Assembly (NCBI RefSeq): GCF_014932895.1
Contig: NZ_JACYOF010000004.1
Span: 124,001-188,000, forward strand
Direction of reading: 5' to 3'
Origin: Bacillus thuringiensis
GTDB lineage: Bacteria; Bacillota; Bacilli; Bacillales; Bacillaceae_G
Length of the DNA stretch: 64,000 nt
Made by a program: the position numbers and the translations under genes. This document shows, in pieces, positions 54,678 to 63,381 of this stretch. Under the pieces are notes generated by a model. It did no database searches and had not been told where the DNA came from. It saw nothing but the letters and a program-made list of their open reading frames with translations. The first letter of the stretch is position 1. Every line of letters begins with the position of its first letter.

Positions 54678-55280
54678 ATGAATGATTTTTGGAATGATCG
54701 ATATAAATCGGATGAATATTTTTATGGGGAAGAACCTAATACGTTTATTCAAGAACAAGCATTTCGTTTAGCAAATCATAATAAAGTAATAGCTTTCGCA
54801 GAGGGAGAAGGTAGAAATGCTGTTTTTCTAGCAAGACAAGGACATGAAGTAACAGCTATTGATTATTCGGAAGATGGATTAGAAAAAACAAAAAAATTGG
54901 CTGAGAAGCATAGCGTAAACGTGCATACAAAAAAAGTAGATTTATTAGTTGATAGTTTGCCAACAAATGAGTATGATGCGGCAATTATGGTATTTGGACA
55001 TTTTCATAATGATCATAAAAAAATGATATTAGATAAAATGATACAAACGATAAAGCCCGGTGGATTAATTATGTTTGAAGTTTACTCAAAAAAACAAATA
55101 AATTATGGTACTGGTGGGCCAAAAGATGTTGATATGCTGTATGATCCAATCGATATCCTTACTTGGTGTGAAAAACATAAGGTAATTCATTTTTTTAATG
55201 GAGAACAAGAGCGAATTGAAGGGAAAGGGCACACTGGTTTAGCTGACGTTATTCAAGTTGTTATTAGAAAATTAATATAA
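54678..55280 (+). CDS. Class I SAM-dependent methyltransferase (TehB/thiopurine-like)
   Basis: 200 residues. It opens FWNDRYKSDEYFYGEEPN. Motif I is VIAFAEGEGRNAVFLARQG, followed by VTAIDYSEDGLEKTKKLA and YDAAIMVFGHFH. Close to TehB-type methyltransferases, some of which act on tellurite or small thiols. It lies 32 bases after the oxidoreductase gene, behind AGAAGGAGAGAAG, so it is likely part of the Rrf2 cluster. Confidence 0.85.
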   Translation: MNDFWNDRYKSDEYFYGEEPNTFIQEQAFRLANHNKVIAFAEGEGRNAVFLARQGHEVTAIDYSEDGLEKTKKLAEKHSVNVHTKKVDLLVDSLPTNEYDAAIMVFGHFHNDHKKMILDKMIQTIKPGGLIMFEVYSKKQINYGTGGPKDVDMLYDPIDILTWCEKHKVIHFFNGEQERIEGKGHTGLADVIQVVIRKLI

Positions 55281-55308
55281 GTATTAATGAAAGAGGGGAC
55301 TTGAATGT

Positions 55309-55342
55309 AAAAAGACCAGTCATATAAGACTGGTCTTTTTAA
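55309..55342. terminator. Bidirectional terminator
   Basis: Stem AAAAAGACCAGT/ACTGGTCTTTTT between the methyltransferase and the convergent lipoprotein gene. Confidence 0.9.
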
Positions 55343-55836
55343 TTAGATACTAAATTATCAAGTTTCCAATATGTATCTGTTAACGGTGCAGCTTTGCTAT
55401 CTATGTATAAATACATATTATTTAAATCTTTTGGTGAAGTTTTCATATTAAATATAATGTCAGTAGTTAAAGAGAACTCGAGTGGAACATTTTTATATTT
55501 CTCATCATCTACTGGATGAGCTTCACCTTCGTATTTTTGACCAGTTTTTTCATCTTTTATGAAATATTTTATTTCTGAAAGATCAATAGTTTTTTCGTCG
55601 GCTCGAACATTATTAATCATAACACGAGTTGAAAGGCGCCACTCTTTGTCTATTTTTTCAAACTTTGCATTCTCAACTGTTGCTCTATAGTATTCGTTTT
55701 TAAATATTTCTCCATAGTGCATTGCATTCTTTTCGAGAGTGCTTTTTTCTTGTTTTGGTGAAGCATTTCCACTACATCCTGCCATTATTCCTGTAAATAA
55801 TAATGCTGTACAAGTTACTTTAATTAAAGATTTCAT
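55339..55836 (-). CDS. Lipoprotein of unknown function
   Basis: 165 residues from ATG 55836 (AAAGGAATTACT upstream; an in-frame ATG at 55869 lacks a site). The lipobox GIMAGC places the lipid-modified cysteine near residue 21. The mature part is a polar beta-rich domain (YYRATVENAKFEKIDKEW, then RVMINNVRADEKTIDLSEIKYF), like DUF4352-type immunoglobulin-fold proteins. Attached to the outer face of the membrane. No partner is visible. Confidence 0.75.
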   Translation of the reverse strand: MKSLIKVTCTALLFTGIMAGCSGNASPKQEKSTLEKNAMHYGEIFKNEYYRATVENAKFEKIDKEWRLSTRVMINNVRADEKTIDLSEIKYFIKDEKTGQKYEGEAHPVDDEKYKNVPLEFSLTTDIIFNMKTSPKDLNNMYLYIDSKAAPLTDTYWKLDNLVSN

Positions 55837-56087
55837 AGTAATTCCTTTCTGCATTAAAAAGTAAAACATAGGAATAATTTTACATCAATAAGGAAATAAA
55901 TAGAAGCTTTTTAGTAGAATATGCAAATGTGCATTTATTTGGTGTTAAAGTTAACAAAATAGAAAGAGAGGGAAAACCTGCATAAAGACGGAAGAAAAAG
56001 GATTGAAAATATTGTGAAACGGAAGAAACGTGCATATAATTAACATAAAGTTTAAATTTCTGAATCTTCAATAACGGTGGTGATAAC

Positions 56088-56873
56088 ATGTTTACTGAAG
56101 AACGTCGAGAGAAAATTTTAGAACTACTTAATACAGATGGAAGAGTAATCGCAAAGGATCTTGCGGAAAGATTTGATATGTCTATTGATTCTATAAGAAG
56201 AGATTTGTCTATTATGGAAAAGGATGGTTTATTAAAAAGAACGCACGGAGGTGCAATTGAACTTACGCGAGTGAGAAACTTAGCTGCTGAATCATTTAAA
56301 CGTTATAGGGATACTTCCATATACGAGGAAGCAATTGCTAAAGTTGCTGCATCTTATATACAAGAAGGTGATTCAGTTCTTATTAGTGGGGCTTCCATTC
56401 ATTATGCAATGCTAAAATATTTACCGGAGGTATCATTTACGGTTATTACGAATTCTATAGAAATAGCTGGTCAGCTAAGAGAATGTAAGAACATTGATAC
56501 GTATTTAATTGGTGGAAAAGTAAAGGCTTCAGGAAATATTACTGATACACTTGCATCTGAATTGATAAGTAGATTTTCTGTTGATCTTTATTTCTCTACA
56601 GGTGGAGGTATTTCATTACAAGGCATAAGTACTGCAACACCTGAAGTTGCTTATTTTAGTAAAAAAGTAAGTGGAATTGCTAGAAGAAATATCTGTTTAG
56701 CTACCCATAATAAACTTGGAATAGATTGTTTTATAAGAGGAGAGTCTCTAAAAGAAATTGACCTTATTATAACTGACGAAGAGGCTAGTAAAGAAACTGT
56801 TCAGGAATTTGAGAAACAAGGTAAACAAGTTGTAATAGCGCCAGTATACTCATTTGAAAGGAGTTTGACATGA
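56088..56873 (+). CDS. DeoR-family transcriptional regulator
   Basis: 261 residues. N-terminal helix-turn-helix ERREKILELLNTDGRVIAKDLAERFDMSIDSIRRDL, then LKRTHGGAI; C-terminal DeoR sugar-phosphate-sensing domain (about 75-245; GDSVLISGASIHYAML, TNSIEIAGQL, LIITDEEAS). DeoR proteins usually control sugar operons, but here the gene overlaps an acetyltransferase by four bases. GGTGGTGATAAC precedes the ATG. Confidence 0.9.
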   Translation: MFTEERREKILELLNTDGRVIAKDLAERFDMSIDSIRRDLSIMEKDGLLKRTHGGAIELTRVRNLAAESFKRYRDTSIYEEAIAKVAASYIQEGDSVLISGASIHYAMLKYLPEVSFTVITNSIEIAGQLRECKNIDTYLIGGKVKASGNITDTLASELISRFSVDLYFSTGGGISLQGISTATPEVAYFSKKVSGIARRNICLATHNKLGIDCFIRGESLKEIDLIITDEEASKETVQEFEKQGKQVVIAPVYSFERSLT

Positions 56874-57466
56874 TTGTAAAAGAGCAAGAGTTTCATATAA
56901 GTGGATTAACTTATACAATTCGTTCTGCAGCTGAGAAAGATGGTGAGCAGTTATCGAAAATTAGAGTTCAAATTGATGGAGAAACAGAAAATATGGATAG
57001 AGATGCTGGAGAGGGATTTATAGATAATCTAGGGTTTCAAAAAATAATAAAAACAGATAGTGAAGAGACGAAGAATCTTTTTTTAGTTGCAGAAGTGCAC
57101 AATCGAATCGTTGGATTTTCAAGATGTGAAGGATCAAATTTTAAGAGATTATCTCATAAAGTGGAGTTTGGCGTTTGCATTTTAAAAGAGTTTTGGGGAT
57201 ATAGAATGGGTAAGAGCCTATTACAACAATCTATTAAATGGGCTGACGAAAATGCAATAAATAAAATATCTTTACAAGTATTAGAGACAAACGAGAAAGC
57301 TATTCATCTTTATAAAAAATTAGGTTTTGAAGTAGAAGGCATTTTGAAAAATGACAAAAGACTATCGGATGGAAAGTATTATAATACGGTAGTGATGGGA
57401 AGGTTTACTGATACTTTTCATAAAAGAGGTGAAGAAGTATGTTTTACAGAAGGAAGTACTATGTAG
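56870..57466 (+). CDS. GNAT N-acetyltransferase
   Basis: 198 residues, start overlapping the deoR-type stop (ATGA). RimJ/YhhY-like GNAT: GVCILKEFWGYRMGKSLLQQ (acetyl-CoA motif), SLQVLETNEKAIHLYKKLGFEVEGILKND. The substrate is unknown. AAAGGAGTTTGAC precedes the ATG. Confidence 0.88.
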   Translation: MIVKEQEFHISGLTYTIRSAAEKDGEQLSKIRVQIDGETENMDRDAGEGFIDNLGFQKIIKTDSEETKNLFLVAEVHNRIVGFSRCEGSNFKRLSHKVEFGVCILKEFWGYRMGKSLLQQSIKWADENAINKISLQVLETNEKAIHLYKKLGFEVEGILKNDKRLSDGKYYNTVVMGRFTDTFHKRGEEVCFTEGSTM

Positions 57467-57795
57467 TAAAAAATGAATTCATAGAAGTATTTAATGATCA
57501 CTTCACTAACACGAACTTACCTAATCAGTTAAAGCGTGGATCTCGACTAATAGGACGCTGGATGAAAGATAATAAGAATGGTACGTCTGAAGTATTTGCC
57601 ATATGGGAATATGATAGTTATGAACAGTATAAAGAAATTGAATCTAAAATTAGAAGTGACGAGATGCATGTTAGAAGAATACGTGATTGGTATGAAAAAC
57701 ATGGCGGGAAAGAATATGTTTTACGAGAGTATATAATAGAGATGAAAAGTGAAGAGTTACTATGTACTGTAAAGCGATATAGGGGTGAGGAGTAA
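57439..57795 (+). CDS. NIPSNAP-like small protein
   Basis: 118 residues, starting 28 bases before the GNAT stop behind AGAGGTGAAGAAGT. Ferredoxin-like dimeric barrel features are FYRRKYYVVKNEFIEVFNDHF, LIGRWM, AIWEYDSYEQYKEIESKI and RRIRDWYEKHGG. Similar to NIPSNAP-family proteins, whose role is unclear. Its stop overlaps the next small ORF by one base. Confidence 0.65.
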   Translation: MFYRRKYYVVKNEFIEVFNDHFTNTNLPNQLKRGSRLIGRWMKDNKNGTSEVFAIWEYDSYEQYKEIESKIRSDEMHVRRIRDWYEKHGGKEYVLREYIIEMKSEELLCTVKRYRGEE

Positions 57796-57968
57796 TGGGA
57801 GTTAGATTAAAACTATTTATCAGTTTAGCATCTACTAGTTTATTTTTCGTCGCGGTCGCAATATTCTTTTTAAATAACAATCCGATAAAGTGGTTTTGGG
57901 TATGTATTTTAGTAGGATCCGTTATACAAAATATAGTATTGTTAAAAAGATATAACGAACTCCATTAA
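57795..57968 (+). CDS. 57-residue membrane protein
   Basis: ATG 57795 overlaps the preceding TAA and follows GGGGTGAGGAGTA. The product has two hydrophobic helices (about 5-25 and 32-50) joined by NNNPIKW, and a basic end (LLKRYNELH). Position at the end of the deoR-GNAT-NIPSNAP run with overlapping codons supports real translation. Function unknown. Confidence 0.65.
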   Translation: MGVRLKLFISLASTSLFFVAVAIFFLNNNPIKWFWVCILVGSVIQNIVLLKRYNELH

Positions 57969-58012
57969 GATATTCAAATTATTAACATATTTGTGTCGTC
58001 TTTCTAGTTTTA

Positions 58013-58041
58013 TTGAAAACGCTTTTAGTCAGTTTTATAAT
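58013..58041 (+). promoter_or_regulatory. acoR promoter with cre-like site
   Basis: TTGAAA (58013-58018), 17 bases, TATAAT (58036-58041). TGAAAACGCTTTTA (58014-58027) overlaps the -35 box and differs from the cre consensus (TGWNANCGNTNWCA) at one position. CcpA bound here would block acoR transcription during growth on glucose, as known for acoR of B. subtilis. Confidence 0.72.
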
Positions 58042-58090
58042 AAAAGTATGTTTTTATTAATCTCCAAAAAATCAAAGGGGAGATGATACA

Positions 58091-59941
58091 ATGTTGGCTT
58101 CACCGTATTACTTACATACATGGAAAAAGTTTGTGAATGAGGGTATTCTCAATTCAAATCGGATAAATAAAAGAATTTCTGAGTCGTGGCTTCGCTGTAA
58201 ACAAGCGAATGTAAATCCTCATATGAATAAAGGTCAGAACATTTTGACTTCTGATATTTTTCAAGATCAAAAGCAAAAGAGTGAAATTTTTCTCGATATT
58301 GCATTACCTCACCTGCAAAATATGAATAAAACAATAGATGAACTACAAATGATGGCACTATTAATTGATCCAGATGGATATGTACTTTCATTAAGTGGAA
58401 ATAAACAAACGTTAAAGCGGGCAAGACATATTAATTTCATTGAAGGTGTGAAATGGACGGAAGCTGCAGTTGGGACAAATGCGATAGGAACAGCGTTAGA
58501 AATTGAAGAGGCCATTATGATAAGTGGTACAGAACATTACTCTGTCGCATCTCATAGCTGGAGTTGCGCGGCCGCTCCAATTCATAACGATGATGGGAAA
58601 TTAATTGGTGTTTTAGATTTCTCTTGTCCAATTGAGTTTTCGCATCCATATATGCTCGGTATGGTAACCACAATTGCTCATGCGATTGAGCGTGAATGCA
58701 GTATTCGAGTACATCAAAATGAACTACACCTAATTCATCGTTTTTTAGATGTAATTGATAGTGGTGAAGAAGTTGTGATTTGTAATCATCGTGAAGTTGT
58801 TGTTTCTGCAAGTAAACGCATACGTGAGCGCGTTTCTAATTGGTCACGTATGAGACTGGTAGATTTATTGCAAAATGACCTGTCAACTAAATTAGAAGTG
58901 CCTGTATATAGTAAGGATAGATTGATAGGGAAATGTATCTATTTAAAGGAAAATAAACAAACGAATATATATTCTACTTTCCCCTTAATAAAAGGAATTT
59001 CTTTTCCTGGAGTTATCGGGATAAGTAACGCATTTCAACACACATTAGAAGAGATTAAGCTTGTTTCACCTACTGATGCTAGTGTGTATGTGTGTGGTCA
59101 AACAGGTGTAGGGAAAGAATACGTTGCGAGAGCCATTCATGAAAATAGCCCAAGAAAAAATGGTTCTTTTATAGCTGTTAACTGCGGTTCATTGCCAAAA
59201 GAATTAATGGAAAGTGAACTGTTTGGTTATGCTGAAGGAGCGTTTACAGGTGCGCGACGTCAAGGATATAAAGGGAAATTTGAACAAGCGGACGGAGGAA
59301 CGTTATTTTTAGATGAAATTGGTGAAGTACCACCAGAAATGCAAGTAGCGCTATTGCGTGTTTTACAAGAGCGAACAGTTACACCAATTGGAAGTTCAAA
59401 AGAGGTTCCAATAAATATTCGGATTATTACCGCGACGCATAAAGATTTACTACGATTAGTAGAAGAAGGGAAATTTCGTCAAGATTTATATTATCGTTTA
59501 CACGTTTACCCGTTATATGTTCCATCATTAATAGAAAGAAAAGAGGATATTCCGTATTTCATACAACATTTTTGCGAGCGAAAGAACTGGAATGTTCAAT
59601 TTCCAAAGAGTATTTGTAATCAACTTGCACAGTATAAATGGCCAGGAAATATTCGAGAACTATTAAATGTATTAGAACGCATTTACATTTTGTCGCAAGG
59701 ACAGGAAATATGCGAAAAGCAAATTACTTTTTTATTACAAACGATGATGGGAAATGAAAAACAATTTGAGTTGCAAGCAGAAAATAATGAAGACCATACA
59801 TTAAATTTTCGAGAAAGAATACAGCGTGATAGCATGATTGAAGCACTGCAAAAGACGAACGGAAATGTTTCATTAGCTGCAAAGTTATTAGATATGCCCC
59901 GTAGTACATTTTATAAACGAATGCAAAAATTTAGGCTATAA
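58091..59941 (+). CDS. acoR: Sigma-54-dependent activator of acetoin catabolism
   Basis: 616 residues. A GAF-type sensor fills about 70-200 (TEAAVGTNAIGTALE). The AAA+ domain (about 305-535) has Walker A GQTGVGKE, the sigma-54-contacting GAFTGA, and LFLDEIGEVPPEMQ. A Fis-type helix-turn-helix ends the protein (NVSLAAKLLDMPRSTFYKRM). It should activate acoABCL at the -24/-12 promoter. It lies 6.5 kb downstream of acoL, not adjacent. AAAGGGGAGATGATACA precedes the ATG. Confidence 0.92.
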   Translation: MLASPYYLHTWKKFVNEGILNSNRINKRISESWLRCKQANVNPHMNKGQNILTSDIFQDQKQKSEIFLDIALPHLQNMNKTIDELQMMALLIDPDGYVLSLSGNKQTLKRARHINFIEGVKWTEAAVGTNAIGTALEIEEAIMISGTEHYSVASHSWSCAAAPIHNDDGKLIGVLDFSCPIEFSHPYMLGMVTTIAHAIERECSIRVHQNELHLIHRFLDVIDSGEEVVICNHREVVVSASKRIRERVSNWSRMRLVDLLQNDLSTKLEVPVYSKDRLIGKCIYLKENKQTNIYSTFPLIKGISFPGVIGISNAFQHTLEEIKLVSPTDASVYVCGQTGVGKEYVARAIHENSPRKNGSFIAVNCGSLPKELMESELFGYAEGAFTGARRQGYKGKFEQADGGTLFLDEIGEVPPEMQVALLRVLQERTVTPIGSSKEVPINIRIITATHKDLLRLVEEGKFRQDLYYRLHVYPLYVPSLIERKEDIPYFIQHFCERKNWNVQFPKSICNQLAQYKWPGNIRELLNVLERIYILSQGQEICEKQITFLLQTMMGNEKQFELQAENNEDHTLNFRERIQRDSMIEALQKTNGNVSLAAKLLDMPRSTFYKRMQKFRL

Positions 59942-59972
59942 AAGTAGATTTTTGTAATCTACTTTTTCTTTG
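59939..59972 (+). terminator. Terminator of acoR
   Basis: Stem AAAGTAGATTT/AATCTACTTT at the stop codon, followed by TTCTTTG. Confidence 0.8.
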
Positions 59973-60056
59973 TGGGCTCATGTTCTGTCGGAATGTGCGC
60001 TTACCGGGGAAATAATAGAATAGTTAGAAAAAAATTCCCTGAAAGGGGGTAAGCAT

Positions 60057-60314
60057 GTGAAGTATATTGAAATTGGTATCGGGAATAGATGGTTTGTTCG
60101 AACGGAGACCGAAAATATAGATGGTACTGAATTTGAGGAACGAGGAATTATAAAACCTATTTATTTTGAGTCTTTATATGTACGAATTTGGTTTCGGAAA
60201 ACGTGTTTTATTTTTGATACAAAAGAGGGTTTTAAGAAAGTTAAGAAGAGGAGGATTAAATATAAATTTATTATTGGAATTGTGAGTAGATTGAATGAGG
60301 AGAAAGTGTGCTGA
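60057..60314 (+). CDS. DUF3977-family protein
   Basis: 85 residues from GTG 60057 (GAAAGGGGGTAAGCAT). It begins KYIEIGIGNRWFVRTETE and continues GTEFEERGIIKPIYFESLYVRIW, the conserved core of DUF3977, small proteins of unknown function in bacilli. The C-terminus is basic (KKVKKRRIKYKF). Stands alone. Confidence 0.75.
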   Translation: MKYIEIGIGNRWFVRTETENIDGTEFEERGIIKPIYFESLYVRIWFRKTCFIFDTKEGFKKVKKRRIKYKFIIGIVSRLNEEKVC

Positions 60315-60481
60315 AATACATAGATATATTGGATGGGAAATTCATTTGATACAATAAGAAGTAGGAATCGTTTCTTTAACGTATAGCTGACATGCAGTAA
60401 AAAATTCATGAAAAACAATTTGTACAAATATACATTGTTAATAAAATTGTTAAGTTTCTCTATAAAAGGGGGCTGCTTTGC

Positions 60482-60622
60482 ATGATTCGGATTATAACGT
60501 TACTACGCACATTTATTATTATGGGCTATCCGATAGATGGTGAATATATAAAATTACAATATTACCCTTTATCTGGAAAGCCACCTTTAGCATTGCCCTA
60601 CCCAGATAAAATATTTTTATAG
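60482..60622 (+). CDS. 46-residue hypothetical protein
   Basis: ATG 60482 follows AAAAGGGGGCTGCTTTGC, a convincing ribosome binding site. The product starts with a short hydrophobic, basic stretch (MIRIITLLRTFIIMGYPIDG) and ends in a proline-rich tail (LSGKPPLALPYPDK). No family recognised. A hairpin follows. Confidence 0.5.
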   Translation: MIRIITLLRTFIIMGYPIDGEYIKLQYYPLSGKPPLALPYPDKIFL

Positions 60623-60631
60623 ACGATAACT

Positions 60632-60664
60632 ATAGCACACTTTAAATATATGAAGTGTGCTATT
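60632..60664 (-). terminator. Terminator of the minus-strand tetR gene
   Basis: Stem ATAGCACACTT/AAGTGTGCTAT overlapping the tetR stop; it may also end the small plus-strand ORF. Confidence 0.7.
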
Positions 60665-61271
60665 TATATAACCCCGTCATATACATTTCCGTTAATGTAT
60701 ATACTATTTCTTCTAGTTCTACTTCTTTGTTATTTTGCACGATTTTCCAAAGAAACATTTCATTCATCGCGAACCAACAGCATGCTACAATCTCTTTATT
60801 TAATTCAGGCTGTGCCAATCCACTCTCTTGAGAGTAAGCAATATCCTGCGTAATACTTTTTATAAAGCGTTCGCGAATCTTATCCCATTTTTGACGTATC
60901 TCTTTTGATAATCCTATTGCTTCTTCGACAACTTGCAACATAGCTCGTTCTTCTTCCGCTAATTGTAGGAATGCTCTAACTTGATTTTGAATCATATCGA
61001 GTGCTTCTACTTTTGTTTGAGGGGAAAAAGTGCGCTCAGCAATACCATAAAAACGATTCATAACATCTTCCATCAAAGCGATAAGGAGATCATCTTTGTT
61101 TTTAAAGTATACATATGCCGTTCCATAGCCAGTTTCTGCATGTTTAATAATTTGCGTGATTGTCGTTTTCTGAAATCCGTTATTTATAAAAATAGTGTAA
61201 CCGGAATGTAATAGTTTCTTTTTTGTTTCTAAGGAGCGGTGTTTTCTTGTTGAAAGAGTAGAGTTTTTCAA
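60660..61271 (-). CDS. TetR-family regulator divergent from the kyn operon
   Basis: 203 residues from TTG 61271 (AAAGAGGTGATTC). The helix-turn-helix is QKTTITQIIKHAETGYGTAYVYFKNKDDLLIALM (about 33-66). The ligand domain is helical. The intergenic region holds two tandem copies of a TGAC-N5-ATCA motif over the kyn -35 region, so it is the probable repressor of kynUBA. Kynurenine or another tryptophan metabolite could be the inducer; that is inference. Confidence 0.85.
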   Translation of the reverse strand: MKNSTLSTRKHRSLETKKKLLHSGYTIFINNGFQKTTITQIIKHAETGYGTAYVYFKNKDDLLIALMEDVMNRFYGIAERTFSPQTKVEALDMIQNQVRAFLQLAEEERAMLQVVEEAIGLSKEIRQKWDKIRERFIKSITQDIAYSQESGLAQPELNKEIVACCWFAMNEMFLWKIVQNNKEVELEEIVYTLTEMYMTGLYK

Positions 61272-61344
61272 AGAATCACCTCTTTATACTAAAATATCTG
61301 AAAATATAACTGTATTGTAAAAGAAGTTCGTATATAAAGTCAAC

Positions 61345-61387
61345 TGACATAATATCATTGACGTTATATCAAATTCAGTGATATATT
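61345..61387. promoter_or_regulatory. kyn promoter with tandem operator repeats
   Basis: TGACATAATATCA (61345-61357) and TGACGTTATATCA (61359-61371) match at 11 of 13 bases, one base apart, each an imperfect palindrome. A third TGATATATTTCA lies at 61379-61390. TTGACG (61358-61363) with TATATT (61382-61387) at 18 bases gives a likely promoter, so bound repressor would cover the -35 box. Confidence 0.65.
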
Positions 61388-61430
61388 TCAATTAGTTAGA
61401 ATAAAAAGAAAATTAAAAGAAGGTGACACC

Positions 61431-62717
61431 ATGTATAAAGAACCATTTCAACTAACTTATGAGTATGCGCTTGAATGTGATAAACATGATGAACTGAAAG
61501 ATTTTCAAACTGAATTCTATAAAAAAGAAGGAACAATATATTTAGATGGAAACTCATTAGGGCTACTCTCAAAAAGAGCAGAGAATTCGTTACTTACTTT
61601 ACTAGATTCGTGGAAAGAGTATGGCATTAACGGTTGGACAGAAGGTGAGCACCCGTGGTTTTTCCTTTCGGAGAAATTAGGAGAACTGACGGCGCCTCTT
61701 ATTGGAGCTTTACCGGAAGAAACTATTGTAACCGGTTCTACGACTACGAATATACACCAAGTTATTGCGACGTTTTATGAGCCGAAAGGAATACGTACAA
61801 AAATACTTGCGGATGAGTTAACATTCCCATCAGATATTTATGCACTTCAAAGTCAAATCCGTTTAAAAGGATTAGATCCAGATGAGCATCTAGTAAGAGT
61901 AAAAAGCCGAGACGGAAGAACACTTTCTGAAGATGATATTATTCATGCGATGACTGATGATATCGCTTTAATTTTATTACCTTCTGTTTTATATAGAAGT
62001 GGACAAATTCTTGATATGAAACGTTTAACAGCGGCAGCTCATAAACGCGGTATTCATATTGGGTTTGATTTATGCCATTCAATCGGTTCTATTCCTCATC
62101 ATTTTAAAGAGTGGGATGTTGATTTTGCTGTTTGGTGCAATTATAAATATTTAAATGCAGGACCAGGTGGTGTTGCAGGACTTTATGTAAATAATAAACA
62201 TTTTAATAGACTGCCAGGATTGTCTGGATGGTTTAGTTCTAGAAAAGATAAGCAGTTTGATATGGAGCATACATTAACGGCAGCTGATCATGCAGGTGCT
62301 TATCAAATTGGTACACCTCACGTATTAAGTACAGCACCATTAATTGGTTCTCTTGAAATTTTCAAGGATGCTGGTATTGAACGTTTACGTCAGAAATCTT
62401 TACATATTACGAGATACATGCTGAATTTAATTGATCATGAATTAAAAGATTTCGGATTTACAATTGGAAATCCATTAGAGGATGAAAAACGAGGCGGGCA
62501 CATTTATTTAGAACATGCAGAAGCAGCACGTATATGTAAAGCGCTAAAAGCAAATGGAGTAATTCCAGATTTTAGAGCGCCAAATGGAGTGAGGCTTGCC
62601 CCAGTTGCTTTATATAACACATACGAGGAAGTATGGCATTCTGTTCAAATTTTAAAGAAAATCATGAAAGATGAAGAATATAAGCAGTTCGAAAATACGC
62701 GAGAGGTTGTGGCATAA
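61431..62717 (+). CDS. kynU: Kynureninase
   Basis: 428 residues, PLP-dependent. [15 protein letters not shown] opens the fold; [10 protein letters not shown] binds phosphate; DLCHSIGS carries the PLP aspartate; the Schiff-base lysine is K239 in [13 protein letters not shown]. It cleaves kynurenine to anthranilate and alanine. AGAAGGTGACACC precedes the ATG. First gene of a kynU-kynB-kynA operon; the next start is two bases after its stop. Confidence 0.94.
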   Translation: MYKEPFQLTYEYALECDKHDELKDFQTEFYKKEGTIYLDGNSLGLLSKRAENSLLTLLDSWKEYGINGWTEGEHPWFFLSEKLGELTAPLIGALPEETIVTGSTTTNIHQVIATFYEPKGIRTKILADELTFPSDIYALQSQIRLKGLDPDEHLVRVKSRDGRTLSEDDIIHAMTDDIALILLPSVLYRSGQILDMKRLTAAAHKRGIHIGFDLCHSIGSIPHHFKEWDVDFAVWCNYKYLNAGPGGVAGLYVNNKHFNRLPGLSGWFSSRKDKQFDMEHTLTAADHAGAYQIGTPHVLSTAPLIGSLEIFKDAGIERLRQKSLHITRYMLNLIDHELKDFGFTIGNPLEDEKRGGHIYLEHAEAARICKALKANGVIPDFRAPNGVRLAPVALYNTYEEVWHSVQILKKIMKDEEYKQFENTREVVA

Positions 62718-62719
62718 GC

Positions 62720-63349
62720 ATGAAAACATCACAATGGATTGATATTTCACAACCGCTAAATAATGATATTGCAACGTGGCCAGGAGACACACCGTTCTCG
62801 TATGAAGTTTCATGGTCAAAAGAAGAAAGTGGCTCAGTAAATGTCGGAAAGTTAACGATGAGTATTCATACAGGCACTCATATTGATGCACCATTTCATT
62901 TTGATAATGATGGAAAGAAAGTGTTAGATTTAGATGTTCAAGTTTATGTTGGCCCAGCACGGATTATTGACGTTTCTAATCTTGAAAGTATCGGGAAAAA
63001 GGAATTAGAAAGCTTTCATTTAGAAGGTGTAGAACGATTATTATTACGAACATCTTCACATGGGAAAGCCGAAGAATTCCCAGATGTGATCCCTCACTTA
63101 CATACAGACATAGCACCTTTTCTTTCTGAGAAAGGTATACGTTTAATTGGGGTAGATGTACCATCAGTTGATCCATTAGATGATAAAGAATTAGCAGCAC
63201 ATCATCAATTATTTAAACACGGAATTCACATTTTAGAAAATGTCGTTCTAGATCATGTAGCAGACGGTGATTATGAATTAATCGCATTACCACTTGCATT
63301 AACAGATGCAGATGGTAGTCCAGTTCGAGCAGTTATTAGACCAATATAA
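62720..63349 (+). CDS. kynB: Kynurenine formamidase (arylformamidase)
   Basis: 209 residues of the bacterial cyclase/KynB family. The metal motif HxGxHxDxPxHF is seen in IHTGTHIDAPFHF; WPGDTPF and GVDVPSVDPLD are also conserved. It hydrolyses N-formylkynurenine to kynurenine and formate. Immediately follows kynU. Confidence 0.94.
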   Translation: MKTSQWIDISQPLNNDIATWPGDTPFSYEVSWSKEESGSVNVGKLTMSIHTGTHIDAPFHFDNDGKKVLDLDVQVYVGPARIIDVSNLESIGKKELESFHLEGVERLLLRTSSHGKAEEFPDVIPHLHTDIAPFLSEKGIRLIGVDVPSVDPLDDKELAAHHQLFKHGIHILENVVLDHVADGDYELIALPLALTDADGSPVRAVIRPI

Positions 63350-63381
63350 GTAGAAACATATAAAAGGGGCGTTTGGCTATT

